The notes beneath the pieces were generated by a model that was given only the letters and a program-made list of their open reading frames with translations, did no database searches and had not been told where the DNA came from. This document shows positions 46,222 to 59,684 of a DNA stretch of 64,000 nucleotides, piece after piece. This DNA comes from Mycolicibacterium aichiense (GTDB lineage Bacteria; Actinomycetota; Actinomycetes; Mycobacteriales; Mycobacteriaceae). Positions within the stretch are counted from its first letter, which is position 1. Each line of letters begins with the position of its first letter. The stretch covers positions 2,542,001 to 2,606,000 of the forward strand of contig NZ_AP022561.1 in assembly GCF_010726245.1 (NCBI RefSeq), written 5' to 3'. Both the position numbers and the translations under genes were made by a program.

Positions 46222-46631
46222 GCGATATCGGCGACGAACGCGCCGACACCGCGCTTCACGCCGCGGCGGGCAACCCCGGGCAGGGACGGGTCGTCGGTGC
46301 CCGCGGGTACCACCCGAGGGTTCACCAGATGCAGGGTCTTGCGGCCGTGCCGGATATCGGCCTCGCCGGCGGCGAGGATGTTCTTGACCCAGTTGGTCTT
46401 GCCGTGGCCGAGCATGACGGCCAGGGTGTCACCCTTACGGAAGGCAGAGACCACGGTCTCGTACTGCTTGCCCGAGGTGCGGCCGCGATGGGAGATGACC
46501 GACATCCCCGGCATGAACTTCGCCAGCGGTTTAACGGCCGGATTGAAGTACTTGATCTGGAAGTTCTCGAACCAGACCGGGAACTTCATCGGCACACCGG
46601 GGGCGTTGTTGGGGTGATCCTTGGTCGACAT
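46218..46631 (-). CDS. F420-dependent nitroreductase/Ddn-family protein
   Basis: A 137-residue protein of the deazaflavin-dependent nitroreductase family (split barrel), the position of Rv1598c: KPLAKFMPGMSVISHRGRTSGKQYETVVSAFRKGDTLAVMLGHGKTNWVKNILAAGEADIRHGRKTLHLVNPRVV is the family core, with the G(R)xSG…T pattern binding F420. The inner ATG is chosen because TAACGT lies seven bases before it; an in-frame GTG three codons upstream is possible. Confidence 0.85.
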   Translation of the reverse strand: MSTKDHPNNAPGVPMKFPVWFENFQIKYFNPAVKPLAKFMPGMSVISHRGRTSGKQYETVVSAFRKGDTLAVMLGHGKTNWVKNILAAGEADIRHGRKTLHLVNPRVVPAGTDDPSLPGVARRGVKRGVGAFVADIA

Positions 46632-46638
46632 GGCGCTC

Positions 46639-46644
46639 ACGTTA
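46639..46644 (-). promoter_or_regulatory. Leaderless -10 element of the Ddn-family gene
   Basis: TAACGT on the minus strand, seven bases from the ATG. It overlaps the TAA stop codon of the upstream lysE-type gene, so the promoter is built into that gene's last codons. Confidence 0.5.
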
Positions 46645-47277
46645 GGCGGCTGCGCCCCGCCGCACCAGGGACAGCACCACCGCCGCCGCGGCGAACAGGC
46701 CGGAGAACGTCCGGTTCATGGCTCGCTGCTGGCGCGGTGTGCGCAGCCACCGCAGTAACCGGGATGCCAGCCCGGTGTAGGCGCCCATCACCACCAGGTC
46801 GACGACGACCATCGTCGCCCCGATGGCCAGGTACTGCGGCAGCAGCGGTGCGGTCGGCACGACGAACTGGGGGAGCACCGCCAGCAGGAACACCAGCCCC
46901 TTGGGGTTGGTGACATTGACCAGACAGCCGCGCACCAGCAGGGACATCCGGCCGCCGTTGGCGGTGGTGTCGAGTTGTTCGCCCAGGTCGAAGGGCCTGC
47001 TGCGCCATTGGCGGACGGCCAGATAGATCAGATACGCCACGCCGATCCACTTGATCACCGTGAACGCGACGATCGACTGGGCCACCGCCGCGCCGAGCCC
47101 GACCGCCACTGCGACGAGTTGCAGCATCAGGCCGATCTCCAGGCCCGTGATGCTCCAGTAACCACGGCGCAGACCGTGCGCCAGACCGGTCGCCATGGAC
47201 TGGATTGCCCCGGCCCCGGGAGAGACACTGATCGCTATCGCGGCGCCCACGAAGGCCAGCCACAGCTGGAATTGCAT
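46642..47277 (-). CDS. LysE/RhtB-family amino-acid exporter
   Basis: A 211-residue protein with about six membrane segments. The family opening is [50 protein letters not shown], followed by a helix pair and the [19 protein letters not shown] block typical of LysE-type exporters. Likely amino-acid or homoserine export; substrate unknown. The ATG is supported by GATACT six bases upstream. Divergent from hisD. Confidence 0.88.
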   Translation of the reverse strand: MQFQLWLAFVGAAIAISVSPGAGAIQSMATGLAHGLRRGYWSITGLEIGLMLQLVAVAVGLGAAVAQSIVAFTVIKWIGVAYLIYLAVRQWRSRPFDLGEQLDTTANGGRMSLLVRGCLVNVTNPKGLVFLLAVLPQFVVPTAPLLPQYLAIGATMVVVDLVVMGAYTGLASRLLRWLRTPRQQRAMNRTFSGLFAAAAVVLSLVRRGAAA

Positions 47278-47283
47278 AGTCGC

Positions 47284-47348
47284 AGTATCCGGGCCGGTGG
47301 CGGCCGCATCCAATCGATTTTTATTCGGGTGCACCGATCGGGGACAAT
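47284..47348. promoter_or_regulatory. lysE/hisD intergenic promoters
   Basis: The 78-bp divergent gap holds GATACT (minus, 47289–47284; six bases to the lysE-type ATG) and GACAAT (plus, 47343–47348; seven bases to the hisD ATG). Both keep only A2 and T6 of TANNNT, so they are weaker than the other leaderless candidates here. No attenuator or T-box structure fits in this space. Confidence 0.35.
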
Positions 47349-47355
47349 TGATCCG

Positions 47356-50418
<3,063 letters not shown>

Positions 50419-50422
<4 letters not shown>

Positions 50423-51039
50423 CAGTTAGATCCGTCGTCGTCCTGGACTACGGCTCGGGCAACCTGCGCTCGGCGCAACGGGCGCTGGAACGCACCGGGG
50501 CCGACGTCGAGGTGACCGCCGACGCGCAGCGTGCGCTCAACGCCGACGGCCTCGTGGTGCCCGGCGTCGGCGCGTTCGAGGCGTGCATGGTCGGCCTGCG
50601 CGGCATCGGGGGCGACCGCATCATCGCCGAGCGGGTGGCCGCGGGCCGGCCGGTGCTCGGTGTGTGCGTGGGCATGCAGATCCTGTTCGCCCGCGGCGTG
50701 GAGTTCGGGGTCGAGTCGCAGGGCTGCGGGCAATGGCCGGGGTCGGTCACCCGGCTCGATGCGCCGGTGATCCCGCACATGGGCTGGAACGTCGTGGACG
50801 CCGCACCGGACAGCGTGCTGTTCAAGGGGTTCGACCCCGACACCCGGTTCTACTTCGTGCACTCCTATGCGGCACAGAAGTGGGAGGGCGCACCAGATGC
50901 GAAGCTGACCTGGGCCAGCCATCACGTACGCTTCCTGGCCGCGGTCGAGGACGGTCCGCTGTCGGCGACACAATTTCATCCGGAGAAAAGCGGTGACGCC
51001 GGTGCGGCGTTGCTGACCAATTGGGTTGAGGGGCTGTAA
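50419..51039 (+). CDS. hisH: Imidazole glycerol phosphate synthase amidotransferase HisH
   Basis: Class I glutamine amidotransferase subunit supplying ammonia to HisF; 206 residues. Nucleophile C83 in [10 protein letters not shown]; the catalytic His/Glu pair is in [13 protein letters not shown] near the C-terminus. N-terminal [20 protein letters not shown] is typical. GTG start overlaps the hisB stop (GTGA). Confidence 0.96.
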
Positions 51040-51041
51040 GA

Positions 51042-51776
51042 GTGCCACTGATTTTGTTGCCTGCCGTCGACGTGGTCGAGGGCAAGGCGGTCCGTCTGGT
51101 GCAGGGTAAGGCCGGCAGTGAGACCGAGTACGGCTCGGCGCTGGACGCCGCACTGACCTGGCAGCGCGACGGCGCCGAATGGATCCACCTGGTGGACCTC
51201 GACGCCGCATTCGGTCGCGGCTCCAACCGTGAACTGCTGGCCGAGGTGGTCGGCCAGCTCGACGTGAATGTCGAACTGTCCGGCGGGATCCGCGACGACG
51301 AGTCGCTCAAGGCGGCGCTGGCGACCGGCTGCACCCGGGTCAACATCGGCACCGCGGCGCTGGAGAACCCGCTGTGGTGCGCCGCCGCGATCGCCGAATA
51401 CGGCGACCGCGTCGCAGTCGGGCTGGACGTGCAGATCGTCGAAGGGGAGCACCGGTTGCGTGGCCGCGGCTGGGAGACCGACGGCGGCGATCTGTGGCAT
51501 GTGCTGGAACGCCTGGACAGCGAGGGGTGCTCGCGGTTCGTGGTCACCGATGTCACCAAGGACGGCACGCTCACCGGACCCAACCTCGACCTACTCGAAG
51601 GCGTCGCCGAGTGCACCGACGCGCCCGTGATCGCCTCGGGTGGCGTGTCCAGCCTGGACGACCTGCGCGCGATCGCGACCCTGGTCGGCAGTGGGGTCGA
51701 AGGCGCGATCGTCGGAAAGGCGCTCTACGCCGGCCGATTCACGCTGCCGGAGGCGCTTGCCGCGGTGAGCCAGTAG
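51042..51776 (+). CDS. hisA: HisA/PriA phosphoribosyl isomerase
   Basis: A 244-residue TIM barrel isomerase ([92 protein letters not shown]). In actinobacteria the enzyme is the dual-substrate PriA, acting in both histidine (ProFAR) and tryptophan (PRA) synthesis. The lack of a separate trpF in the trp cluster here fits that, so hisA is likely PriA. GTG start two bases after hisH. Confidence 0.94.
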   Translation: MPLILLPAVDVVEGKAVRLVQGKAGSETEYGSALDAALTWQRDGAEWIHLVDLDAAFGRGSNRELLAEVVGQLDVNVELSGGIRDDESLKAALATGCTRVNIGTAALENPLWCAAAIAEYGDRVAVGLDVQIVEGEHRLRGRGWETDGGDLWHVLERLDSEGCSRFVVTDVTKDGTLTGPNLDLLEGVAECTDAPVIASGGVSSLDDLRAIATLVGSGVEGAIVGKALYAGRFTLPEALAAVSQ

Positions 51777-52579
51777 TGGACCTCGACACCCTGGTGGCCC
51801 AGGCGGCAGTGATTCTGGATGAGGCGTCCACACCGTTCATCGCCGGGCACCGGGCCGACTCGGCCGTGCAGAAGAAGGGCAACGACTTCGCCACCGAAGT
51901 GGACCTGGCCATCGAACGCCAGGTGGTCCAGGCCTTGGAGAAAGCCACCGGCATCGGCGTGCACGGCGAAGAGTTCGGCGGCGCCCCCATCGACTCCCCG
52001 CTGGTCTGGGTGCTCGACCCGATCGACGGCACGTTCAACTACGCCGCCGGATCGCCGATGGCCGCGATCCTGCTGGGTCTGTTGCGGGACGGTGAGCCTG
52101 TCGCCGGGCTGACCTGGCTGCCGTTCACCGACCAGCGCTACAGCACGGTGGTGGGCGGCCCGGTGTACTACAACGGGAAAGCGCAGCCCCCGATCGGGCA
52201 CGGCGAGATCGGGCAGTGCGTGATCGGCATCGGAACGTTCAACGTCGACTGGCGCGGGCGTTTTCCCGGCCGCTACCGGCTGGCCGTGCTGGAGAACCTG
52301 AGCCGGGTGTGCTCGAAGCTGCGCATGCACGGCGCCACCGGCGTCGACTTCGCCTATGTATCGTCCGGAATCATGGGTGCGGCAATCAGTTTCGGTGATC
52401 ACATCTGGGATCACGCCGCCGGAGTCGCGCTGGTGCGGTCGGCCGGCGGAGTCGTCACCGATCTGTCCGGTGAGCAGTGGACGCCGTCGTCGCGGGCCGC
52501 GCTGGCCGCCGCCCCCGGCGTGCACGAGCGCGTCATGGAGATCCTCGACAAAGTCGGTCCGCCGGAGAATTACCTCTGA
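51776..52579 (+). CDS. impA: Inositol monophosphatase-family phosphatase ImpA
   Basis: A 267-residue Mg-dependent phosphatase of the inositol monophosphatase fold: [29 protein letters not shown] (metal Glu), [15 protein letters not shown] (DPIDGT signature) and [15 protein letters not shown] (WDxAAG). Always embedded between hisA and hisF in mycobacteria. Related enzymes of this fold are histidinol-phosphate phosphatases (HisN), but the M. tuberculosis HisN is encoded elsewhere, so the substrate is uncertain. GTG start overlaps the hisA stop by one base. Confidence 0.9.
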   Translation: MDLDTLVAQAAVILDEASTPFIAGHRADSAVQKKGNDFATEVDLAIERQVVQALEKATGIGVHGEEFGGAPIDSPLVWVLDPIDGTFNYAAGSPMAAILLGLLRDGEPVAGLTWLPFTDQRYSTVVGGPVYYNGKAQPPIGHGEIGQCVIGIGTFNVDWRGRFPGRYRLAVLENLSRVCSKLRMHGATGVDFAYVSSGIMGAAISFGDHIWDHAAGVALVRSAGGVVTDLSGEQWTPSSRAALAAAPGVHERVMEILDKVGPPENYL

Positions 52580-53352
52580 TGGACGTCGCGGTGCGTGTGA
52601 TTCCCTGCCTGGACGTCGACGCCGGCCGGGTGGTCAAGGGTGTGAATTTCGAAAATCTGCGGGATGCAGGCGATCCCGTCGAACTGGCCGCCGTCTATGA
52701 CGCCGAGGGTGCCGACGAGCTGACCTTCCTGGACGTCACGGCGTCCTCGTCGGGCCGCGCGACGATGCTCGATGTGGTGCGCCGCACTGCCGAGCAGGTG
52801 TTCATCCCGCTCACCGTCGGCGGTGGTGTGCGCTCGGTGGCCGACGTCGACATGCTGTTGCGCGCCGGGGCCGACAAGGTCTCGGTGAACACCGCCGCGA
52901 TCGCCCGCCCCGAGCTGCTGGCCGAATTGTCCCGGCAGTTCGGCTCGCAGTGCATTGTCCTGTCGGTGGATGCCCGCACGGTGCCGGCCGGATCGGCGCC
53001 GACGCCGTCGGGCTGGGAGGTCACCACGCACGGCGGCCGGCAGGGGACCGGTATCGACGCGGTCGAATGGGCAAGACGCGGAGCCGAATTGGGCGTCGGC
53101 GAGATCCTGCTGAACTCGATGGACGCCGACGGCACCAAAGCCGGATTCGACCTGGCGATGCTGCGCGCGGTCCGCAAGGCGGTCACGGTCCCGGTGATCG
53201 CCAGCGGCGGCGCCGGCGCGGTCGGCGACTTCGCGCCCGCCGTCGCCTCGGGTGCCGATGCGGTGTTGGCGGCCAGCGTCTTCCATTTCGGCGAGCTGAC
53301 GATCGGTGAGGTTAAGGCGGCGATGGCTGCGGCAGGAATTACCGTTCGATGA
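52579..53352 (+). CDS. hisF: Imidazole glycerol phosphate synthase cyclase HisF
   Basis: Synthase subunit making IGP and AICAR; 257 residues, TIM barrel. Catalytic Asp blocks: [19 protein letters not shown] and [15 protein letters not shown]; phosphate-binding loops VGGGVRS, SGGAGA and AASVFHFGE. Starts on the impA stop codon (TGATG). Confidence 0.96.
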   Translation: MDVAVRVIPCLDVDAGRVVKGVNFENLRDAGDPVELAAVYDAEGADELTFLDVTASSSGRATMLDVVRRTAEQVFIPLTVGGGVRSVADVDMLLRAGADKVSVNTAAIARPELLAELSRQFGSQCIVLSVDARTVPAGSAPTPSGWEVTTHGGRQGTGIDAVEWARRGAELGVGEILLNSMDADGTKAGFDLAMLRAVRKAVTVPVIASGGAGAVGDFAPAVASGADAVLAASVFHFGELTIGEVKAAMAAAGITVR

Positions 53353-53693
53353 GCCTCGACCCGGATATCGCCAAGCGGCTCAAGCGCGACGCCAACGGAC
53401 TGTTCGCCGCGATCGCGCAGGAGCGTGGCAGCGGTGACGTGCTGATGGTCGCCTGGATGGACGACGAGGCGCTGGCCCGCACGCTGGAAACCCGCGAGGC
53501 GACCTACTATTCGCGCTCCCGCGGCGAGTACTGGGTCAAGGGCGCGACCTCCGGGCACACCCAGCACGTGCACTCGGTGCGGCTGGACTGCGACGGCGAT
53601 GCCGTGCTGCTGCAGGTCGACCAAGTCGGCGGGGCGTGTCACACCGGTGACCACAGCTGCTTCGACGCCGACCAGATCCTGGCGCCTGAGTAA
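53349..53693 (+). CDS. hisI: Phosphoribosyl-AMP cyclohydrolase HisI
   Basis: Zinc enzyme opening the adenine ring of PR-AMP; 114 residues, monofunctional (no HisE domain). Blocks: [44 protein letters not shown], and zinc/Mg cysteines in [12 protein letters not shown] and [11 protein letters not shown]. Overlaps hisF by ATGA. Last gene of the operon; hisE and hisG are not in this window. Confidence 0.96.
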   Translation: MSLDPDIAKRLKRDANGLFAAIAQERGSGDVLMVAWMDDEALARTLETREATYYSRSRGEYWVKGATSGHTQHVHSVRLDCDGDAVLLQVDQVGGACHTGDHSCFDADQILAPE

Positions 53694-53712
53694 CGATCCT
53701 CCGGTGGGTCGG

Positions 53713-55206
53713 TCAGCGAGCCCGCGGAACCGACTGAGGGTAGGTGAACAGGCCATCCGGATCCCAGGTCGCCTTCACCGTGCGCAGGCGCCCAAGGTTG
53801 TCGCCGTAATAGGCGGTGGCCCAGTCCGGTAATTCAGGGTCGGGGAAATTCTGGTAGGAGCGACCGGTGGTGTGCGGCAGCAGTGTCTCCCACAGTTCCT
53901 CTTCCCACCCTCGGATGTCGTCGGGGATGGCGGTTACCGGCGTGCCCGGAGTGGGCGGAGTGGGCCAGCCGGCCGACATCTCGACCAACACCTGCGCACG
54001 GCGGTGAACATATGCGGTCGCAGCGGCGTCGACGTCATGCACCGCTCCGCCGACCCAGCCGTAAAGTCCCATCGCGCCATAGCGTTCGGCGCCTGCGGGA
54101 AATCGCTCGACGACGTCGAGAGCCGCCGACAGGACCTCGCCGGACAGGAAGTCGTCGGCATAGAGTGAACGATCCCAGAAGGAGTACGCCGACGACGGTG
54201 GCGTCACGTACCAGCCGTAAGCGTCCCACCAGCTCCGCTGGGTGATGTCGGCGCGGACGCCGGGGGTCGCCAGCAGCCGGGTCAACAGGTCGCGGGCGTT
54301 CCTCTCGTCGGTGAGTATCTGCGCTGTCAGTACCGCCTCGACTCCGTCTTGACTGTGGCCGAGATAGAGATTGCCGGTGGCGACGCGTTCGGCCTGGTGG
54401 CGAAGTTCCTGAAACGCCAGCGCTGTCGCCAGCGCGGCATCGCGGCCGGCGACGACGATCTCGGCTGTGGTGACCGGGGTGACCGGGACTTCGACGAGTT
54501 CGAACTCCAGGTCGGTCACGACGCCGAAATTGCCGCCGGCGCCACCACGAAGCGCCCAGAACACATCCGCGTTCTCAGCTCCACTCGCCGTCACGATGTC
54601 ACCGGCAGCAGTGACGAGCGTGACTTTGCGTAAGCGGTCTGCGGTCAGTCCGGCCCACGGCGCGTTCGGCCCGATTCCGCCGCCGAGAGTCAGTCCTGCC
54701 ACACCGACACCCGGACAGTTCCCGCCGGGCAACAGAAGTCGGCCCCCGTCGGTCCGCGGCAGCAGTGCGGCGAGATCGGCGTTGCGCACTCCAGCGCCCA
54801 CACGCAGAGAGTTGCCGTCCACCGTCGCTGCGTTCATCGACCGGGTGGAAATGAGCAGCCCGTCCGTACTGGATGCGCGAGCGTAGTTATGCCCGCCACC
54901 GCGAATCGCGAACGGGGTGTTGGTGTTCCGTGCCCAGCGGACAGCAGTTGCGACATCCTCGGCATCGGCGCACAGGGCCAGTGCCGTCGGCACCGTGGCC
55001 GCGAAGCGAAGATTGCGCGGGGTGGTCAACGGCGCGAAATCCGGCTGTCCGGGCCGCAACAGCTGGCCACGCAACCGGTTCCGCAGATCCGCCCAGGCGT
55101 TGGCCGCCGTCGCGGAATCGGTTCGGGTCGCCGCACAGGACACCGCAACGCCTGCGGCCGCGACGCCCACCGCAGTCAGCAGTTCGCGACGCGTGAGGGC
55201 GCTCAT
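53713..55206 (-). CDS. Exported FAD-linked oxidase, berberine-bridge-enzyme type
   Basis: A 497-residue protein with an N-terminal export signal containing a twin-arginine (TRRELLTAVGVAAAGVAVSC). Cys24 follows AVS, a weak lipobox, so it may be a Tat-exported lipoprotein. The FAD-binding domain has H106 in GGGHNYA and C164 in GGNCPGVGVAGLTLGGGIG, the two residues that bind FAD covalently in bicovalent members. The C-terminal BBE motif is NFPDPELPDWATAYYGDNLGRLRTVKATWDPDGLF. Substrate unknown; oligosaccharide or alcohol oxidation is usual. The ATG is at the signal peptide start. Confidence 0.88.
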   Translation of the reverse strand: MSALTRRELLTAVGVAAAGVAVSCAATRTDSATAANAWADLRNRLRGQLLRPGQPDFAPLTTPRNLRFAATVPTALALCADAEDVATAVRWARNTNTPFAIRGGGHNYARASSTDGLLISTRSMNAATVDGNSLRVGAGVRNADLAALLPRTDGGRLLLPGGNCPGVGVAGLTLGGGIGPNAPWAGLTADRLRKVTLVTAAGDIVTASGAENADVFWALRGGAGGNFGVVTDLEFELVEVPVTPVTTAEIVVAGRDAALATALAFQELRHQAERVATGNLYLGHSQDGVEAVLTAQILTDERNARDLLTRLLATPGVRADITQRSWWDAYGWYVTPPSSAYSFWDRSLYADDFLSGEVLSAALDVVERFPAGAERYGAMGLYGWVGGAVHDVDAAATAYVHRRAQVLVEMSAGWPTPPTPGTPVTAIPDDIRGWEEELWETLLPHTTGRSYQNFPDPELPDWATAYYGDNLGRLRTVKATWDPDGLFTYPQSVPRAR

Positions 55207-55333
55207 GGTGCCGTCAGCTCCCGCACCACCACGATGGGGCCACACCGAAACCGGTTGCCCCGCGGGCCCCCGACGCCCTCGTCACTCCAGCACGATAACC
55301 CCGGCCACCTGACCAGTGGCGTCAAACGGAGAA

Positions 55334-56128
55334 CTAGACGTCGATCGCCGTGGCCTTGGCCCGCGCGGTCCAGCGGCCCTGTTGATAGCCGACCGCGATC
55401 GGGTGCGAGAAGGCGGTGGTGACGTTGTCAGTCGAAATCGTCTCGCGCGCCGGACCGCTCGCCACGGTGCGCCCATCGGCGATCAGCAGCGCGTGGGTGG
55501 TGGTGGTCGGCAGCTCTTCGAGGTGATGGGTCACCAAGATCGACGCGACGTCAGGATGCGTGTGGTCGAGGCTGTCGATGGTCTCCAGCAGCTGTTCGCG
55601 GGCCGCGACGTCCAGCCCGGTCGTCGGCTCGTCGAGCAGCAGCAGCTCGGGCTCCGAAACCAGTGCTCGCGCAATGAGAGCGCGGCCCCGCTCGCCCTGT
55701 GACAGCGTCGGCCACACGTCGTCGGACTTACGGCTCATCCCCACCGCGGCGATCATGGCGTCGGCGTGCTCGGCCTGCTCCGGGCTCGGTGTCCAGCGCA
55801 TCGGCAGGTCGATCGTGGCGGTGATGCCGGTGAGCACCACATCGCGCACGGTCAACGGATACTGAAGGCGGTGGCGGGGATTCACGTATCCGATCGAACG
55901 GCGCAGCGCGGCCAGATCGGTACGGCCCATCTGGCGGCCGAGCACCGTGACCGTACCCGTGGTGGGGAACGTCTCTGCGGCGCAGAAGCCGAGCAAGGTG
56001 CTCTTGCCTGCACCGTTGGGGCCGAGCAGCGCCCAGTGCTCGCCGCGCTCGACCGTAAGCGATATCCCGTCGATGATCTGCTTGCCGTTGCGGCGGAACG
56101 TCACATCCGACAGACGCAGAATCGACAC
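55334..56128 (-). CDS. ABC transporter ATP-binding protein
   Basis: A 264-residue ATPase: Walker A GPNGAGKST, Q-loop region VNPRHRLQYPL, signature LSQGERGRALIARAL, Walker B LLLLDEPTTGLD and switch His LVTHHLEE. The set resembles iron-siderophore or manganese importer ATPases and ModF/YlmA-like standalone ATPases; no permease gene is adjacent, so the partner is unknown. GTG start, 6 bp downstream of the bcp stop, suggesting an operon with bcp. Confidence 0.85.
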   Translation of the reverse strand: MSILRLSDVTFRRNGKQIIDGISLTVERGEHWALLGPNGAGKSTLLGFCAAETFPTTGTVTVLGRQMGRTDLAALRRSIGYVNPRHRLQYPLTVRDVVLTGITATIDLPMRWTPSPEQAEHADAMIAAVGMSRKSDDVWPTLSQGERGRALIARALVSEPELLLLDEPTTGLDVAAREQLLETIDSLDHTHPDVASILVTHHLEELPTTTTHALLIADGRTVASGPARETISTDNVTTAFSHPIAVGYQQGRWTARAKATAIDV

Positions 56129-56134
56129 CCGGCG

Positions 56135-56599
56135 TCAGGCCTTCTGACGCTGACGCAGCACCTCCAGCGCCTTGTCCGCATGGGCATCCATGTTGACCTC
56201 GCTGGAGATGACCTCGAGCACCGTGCGATCGGTGTCGATGACGAACGTCGTGCGCTTCACCGGGATCAGCTTGCCGAGCAGCCCGCGTTTGACGCCGAAC
56301 GTGGTGGCGATCGCGCCGTCGGCGTCGGACAGCAGTGGATAGTCGAAATTCTGGGAGTCGGCGAACCGGGCCTGCTTGTCCACCGCGTCGGTGCTGATGC
56401 CGACCCGGCTGGCGCCGAGGGCGGCGAACTCCGAGCCGAGGTCGCGGAAATGACACGCTTCCTTGGTGCACCCCGGCGTCATCGCGGCGGGGTAGAAGAA
56501 CAGCACGATCGGCCCGTCGGCCAGCAATTCGGTCAGTGAGCGCACGGTGCCGGTCTGGTCCGGCAGTTCGAAGTCCGCAACCCGGTCTCCACGTTTCAT
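56135..56599 (-). CDS. bcp: Bacterioferritin comigratory protein / PrxQ-type peroxiredoxin
   Basis: A 154-residue atypical 2-Cys peroxiredoxin reducing peroxides with thioredoxin or similar. Peroxidatic C44 in [15 protein letters not shown], with resolving C49 five residues on, the PrxQ/BCP arrangement. [27 protein letters not shown] and the [12 protein letters not shown] end are typical. It matches Rv1608c (BcpB). Divergent from trpE. Confidence 0.92.
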   Translation of the reverse strand: MKRGDRVADFELPDQTGTVRSLTELLADGPIVLFFYPAAMTPGCTKEACHFRDLGSEFAALGASRVGISTDAVDKQARFADSQNFDYPLLSDADGAIATTFGVKRGLLGKLIPVKRTTFVIDTDRTVLEVISSEVNMDAHADKALEVLRQRQKA

Positions 56600-56611
56600 G
56601 GGTGCAGGCTA

Positions 56612-56628
56612 CGCCGGTCAATCCGGCG
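56612..56628. promoter_or_regulatory. Inverted repeat between bcp and trpE
   Basis: CGCCGG-TCAAT-CCGGCG, a perfect 6-bp inverted repeat in the 53-bp divergent gap, 24 bp before the trpE GTG. It could be an operator or a small hairpin. The gap is too short for a Trp leader peptide or attenuator. Confidence 0.3.
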
Positions 56629-56652
56629 CAGCGGGTCTGGGAGGATGTACCC

Positions 56653-58185
56653 GTGCAATCCAACCTCGCCGCCACCACCACGCGTGAGGAGTTCCGGGCG
56701 CTGGCCGCCGAACATCGCGTGGTGCCGGTGATCCGCAAGGTGCTCGCCGACAGTGAGACACCGCTGTCGGCGTACCGGAAACTGGCGGCCAACCGGCCCG
56801 GAACATTCCTGCTCGAGTCCGCTGAGAACGGCCGGTCGTGGTCGCGCTGGTCGTTCATCGGGGCGGGTGCACCCTCCGCGCTGACCGTGCGTGACGGCGA
56901 GGCCGTCTGGCTGGGCGCCACCCCGCAGGACGCCCCGACCGGTGGCGATCCGTTGCGGGCCCTGCACGAGACGATGGCGCTGCTGTCCACCGAGTCGCCG
57001 GCATCACTGGGGCCCGGGGTGCCGCCGCTGTCGGGCGGGATGGTCGGATTCTTCGCCTACGACTTCGTCCGGCGCCTCGAGCGGCTGCCCGCGTTGGCGA
57101 CCGACGACCTCGGCTTGCCCGACATGCTCCTGCTGCTCGCCACCGATCTGGCCGCCGTCGACCATCACGAGGGCACCATCACCCTGATCGCCAACGCGGT
57201 GAACTGGAACGGCACCGACGAGCGGGTGGACGAGGCCTACGACGATGCCGTCGCGCGCCTCGACGTGATGACCCAGGCGCTCGGCCAGCCCCTGTCGTCG
57301 ACCGTGGCGACCTATTCCCGCCCGCAGCCCCGGCACCGCTCCCAGCGCACGATGGAGGAGTACAGCGAGATCGTCGAGCGCCTGGTCAAGGAGATCGAGG
57401 CCGGCGAGGCCTTCCAGGTGGTGCCCTCGCAGCGCTTCGAACTGGAGACCCGAGCTGATCCTATTGATGTGTACCGGCTGCTGCGGGTGACCAATCCCAG
57501 CCCCTACATGTATCTCATGCACGTGCCGGATGAGACTGGGGGAACGGCTTTTTCGATCGTCGGCTCCAGCCCGGAATCGCTGGTGACGGTGAAGGACGGC
57601 TGGGCCACAACGCATCCGATCGCCGGAACGCGGTGGCGCGGCCAGACCGAGGAGGAGGACCAGCTGCTCGAGAAGGAGTTGCTGGCCGACGAGAAGGAAC
57701 GCTCCGAGCATCTGATGCTGGTCGACCTCGGGCGCAACGACCTCGGCCGGGTGTGCGTCCCGGGCACGGTGCGCGTGGAGGACTACAGCCACATCGAGCG
57801 CTACAGCCACGTGATGCACATCGTCTCGACGGTCACCGGGCTGCTCGCCGATGGCCGCACGGCGCTGGACGCGGTGACGGCCTGCTTCCCGGCAGGCACG
57901 CTGACCGGTGCGCCGAAGGTGCGGGCCATGGAGCTCATCGAAGGCGTGGAGAAGACCCGTCGCGGCCTCTACGGCGGGGTCGTCGGCTATCTGGACTTCG
58001 CAGGCAACGCCGACTTCGCCATCGCCATCCGTACTGCCCTGATGAGCAAGGGCACCGCCTACGTGCAGGCCGGTGGTGGCGTGGTGGCCGACTCCAACGG
58101 TCCCTACGAGTACAACGAGTCCGCCAACAAGGCCAAGGCGGTACTGAACGCGATCGCCGCCGCCGAAACGCTGAGCGCGCCGTGA
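56653..58185 (+). CDS. trpE: Anthranilate synthase component I TrpE
   Basis: Converts chorismate to anthranilate; 510 residues. The N-terminal regulatory part contains the tryptophan feedback-site signature [18 protein letters not shown]. The catalytic region has [80 protein letters not shown] and the end block [24 protein letters not shown] start with SD GGGAGG. First gene of the trp unit; the amidotransferase trpG is not here. Confidence 0.96.
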   Translation: MQSNLAATTTREEFRALAAEHRVVPVIRKVLADSETPLSAYRKLAANRPGTFLLESAENGRSWSRWSFIGAGAPSALTVRDGEAVWLGATPQDAPTGGDPLRALHETMALLSTESPASLGPGVPPLSGGMVGFFAYDFVRRLERLPALATDDLGLPDMLLLLATDLAAVDHHEGTITLIANAVNWNGTDERVDEAYDDAVARLDVMTQALGQPLSSTVATYSRPQPRHRSQRTMEEYSEIVERLVKEIEAGEAFQVVPSQRFELETRADPIDVYRLLRVTNPSPYMYLMHVPDETGGTAFSIVGSSPESLVTVKDGWATTHPIAGTRWRGQTEEEDQLLEKELLADEKERSEHLMLVDLGRNDLGRVCVPGTVRVEDYSHIERYSHVMHIVSTVTGLLADGRTALDAVTACFPAGTLTGAPKVRAMELIEGVEKTRRGLYGGVVGYLDFAGNADFAIAIRTALMSKGTAYVQAGGGVVADSNGPYEYNESANKAKAVLNAIAAAETLSAP

Positions 58186-58781
58186 TCCGCATCGGACAGC
58201 TGTTGCTGGTCGTCTCGGCGGTGCTGCTGTGGGTCGCCTCCCGCCTCACCTGGGTGTCGGTGACGTCGTTCGACGGTCTCGGCCAGCCCAAGACGGTCAC
58301 ATTGACCGGCGCCAACTGGTCCAACGCCCTGCTGCCGTTGGCCGTCCTGCTGCTGGCCGCGGCGGTGGCGGGCCTGGCGGTGCGGGGATGGGTCCTGCGT
58401 GCGGTCGCGGTGCTGGTGGCGGTGGTGACGCTGCTGCTCGGATACCTCGGAGTCAGCTTGTTCCGCACTCCGGACGTCGGTCCGCGCGCCGCGGAACTGG
58501 CGCAGCTCCCGGTGCACACGCTCGTCGCCAGCGGCCGGGAGTACCTCGGCGCCGGGCTGACCATTGGCGCGGCGGCATGTGCGCTGGTCGCTGCCGTACT
58601 GCTGATGCGCTCGGCGGCTTCAGGACGCCAGGCCACCGCCAAATACGCGGCACCGGCAGTTCGCCGCAGCGCGGCGCGGAGCGAGGACACGGATACCGGC
58701 GTATCGGAGCGAGGCATGTGGGACGCGCTGGACGAAGGTGTCGATCCCACGGATCGTCGTGCCGACACCGAGGGTCGGTGA
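58182..58781 (+). CDS. Trp-region conserved membrane protein
   Basis: A 199-residue protein with three or four membrane segments ([73 protein letters not shown]) and a polar C-terminal tail ([12 protein letters not shown]). It is the TIGR02234-type membrane protein found between trpE and trpC in actinobacteria. GTG start overlaps the trpE stop (GTGA). Function unknown; the neighbourhood suggests an operon-linked membrane role. Confidence 0.88.
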   Translation: MIRIGQLLLVVSAVLLWVASRLTWVSVTSFDGLGQPKTVTLTGANWSNALLPLAVLLLAAAVAGLAVRGWVLRAVAVLVAVVTLLLGYLGVSLFRTPDVGPRAAELAQLPVHTLVASGREYLGAGLTIGAAACALVAAVLLMRSAASGRQATAKYAAPAVRRSAARSEDTDTGVSERGMWDALDEGVDPTDRRADTEGR

Positions 58782-58862
58782 CGGATGCGCGGCTCGATAC
58801 GACTACCCTTCACTGGACGACGCAAGCGAGATCGCCAGGGCGTGAGAAGGGATCCGGCAGCC

Positions 58863-59681
58863 ATGAGTTCGGCAAGCGTGCTCGACTCGATCATCGAGGG
58901 AGTGCGCGCCGACGTTGCCGCCCGCGAGGCGATCATCAGTCTGGCTGAGGTCAAGGCCGCCGCGGAGGCCGCGCCGGCCCCGCTGAACGTGCTGGCCGCG
59001 CTGCGCGCGCCGGGCATCGCCGTCATCGCCGAAGTGAAGCGCGCCAGTCCTTCCCGCGGCCAGCTGGCCAATATCGCCGACCCCGCCGAGCTGGCGCGCG
59101 CCTACGAGAGCGGTGGCGCCCGGGTGATCAGCGTGCTCACCGAGGAACGCCGCTTCCACGGCTCGCTGGCCGACTTGGACACGGTACGTGCCGCCGTGCG
59201 AATCCCGGTGCTGCGCAAAGACTTCATCGTTCGGCCTTATCAGATTCACGAGGCCAGGGCGCACGGCGCGGACATGCTGCTGCTGATCGTCGCCGCGCTC
59301 GAGCAGCCGGCCCTGGAGTCGCTGCTGGAGCGCACCGAGTCCCTCGGCATGACCGCGCTCGTCGAGGTGCATACCGAGGAAGAAGCCGACCGGGCGCTGC
59401 AGGCCGGCGCCAAGGTCATCGGCGTCAACGCCCGTGACCTCAAGACGTTGGAGGTGGACCGGGACTGCTTCGCGCGGATCGCACCGGGGCTGCCGTCCGA
59501 CATCATCCGGGTCGCCGAATCCGGTGTCCGGGGCACCGGTGACCTGCTGGCGTACGCCGGCGCCGGAGCCGATGCGGTGTTGGTCGGCGAAGGTCTGGTC
59601 ACCAGCGGTGACCCGCGCAGCGCCGTCGCAGACCTGGTGACCGCGGGAGCGCATCCCTCCTGCCCGAAACCCGCTCGCTGA
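58863..59681 (+). CDS. trpC: Indole-3-glycerol phosphate synthase TrpC
   Basis: Closes the pyrrole ring of tryptophan; 272 residues, matching mycobacterial TrpC. TIM-barrel blocks: [21 protein letters not shown] (catalytic Lys), [49 protein letters not shown] and IRVAESGV. The ATG 81 bp after the membrane gene is chosen because earlier in-frame codons lack similarity; a leading Arg-rich stretch is probably untranslated. Confidence 0.95.
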   Translation: MSSASVLDSIIEGVRADVAAREAIISLAEVKAAAEAAPAPLNVLAALRAPGIAVIAEVKRASPSRGQLANIADPAELARAYESGGARVISVLTEERRFHGSLADLDTVRAAVRIPVLRKDFIVRPYQIHEARAHGADMLLLIVAALEQPALESLLERTESLGMTALVEVHTEEEADRALQAGAKVIGVNARDLKTLEVDRDCFARIAPGLPSDIIRVAESGVRGTGDLLAYAGAGADAVLVGEGLVTSGDPRSAVADLVTAGAHPSCPKPAR

Positions 59682-59684
59682 GTC

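Noticed and set aside
56600..56652. Trp attenuator or leader peptide before trpE
   Set aside because: Only 53 bp separate bcp and trpE; no Trp-codon run or alternative hairpins are possible.
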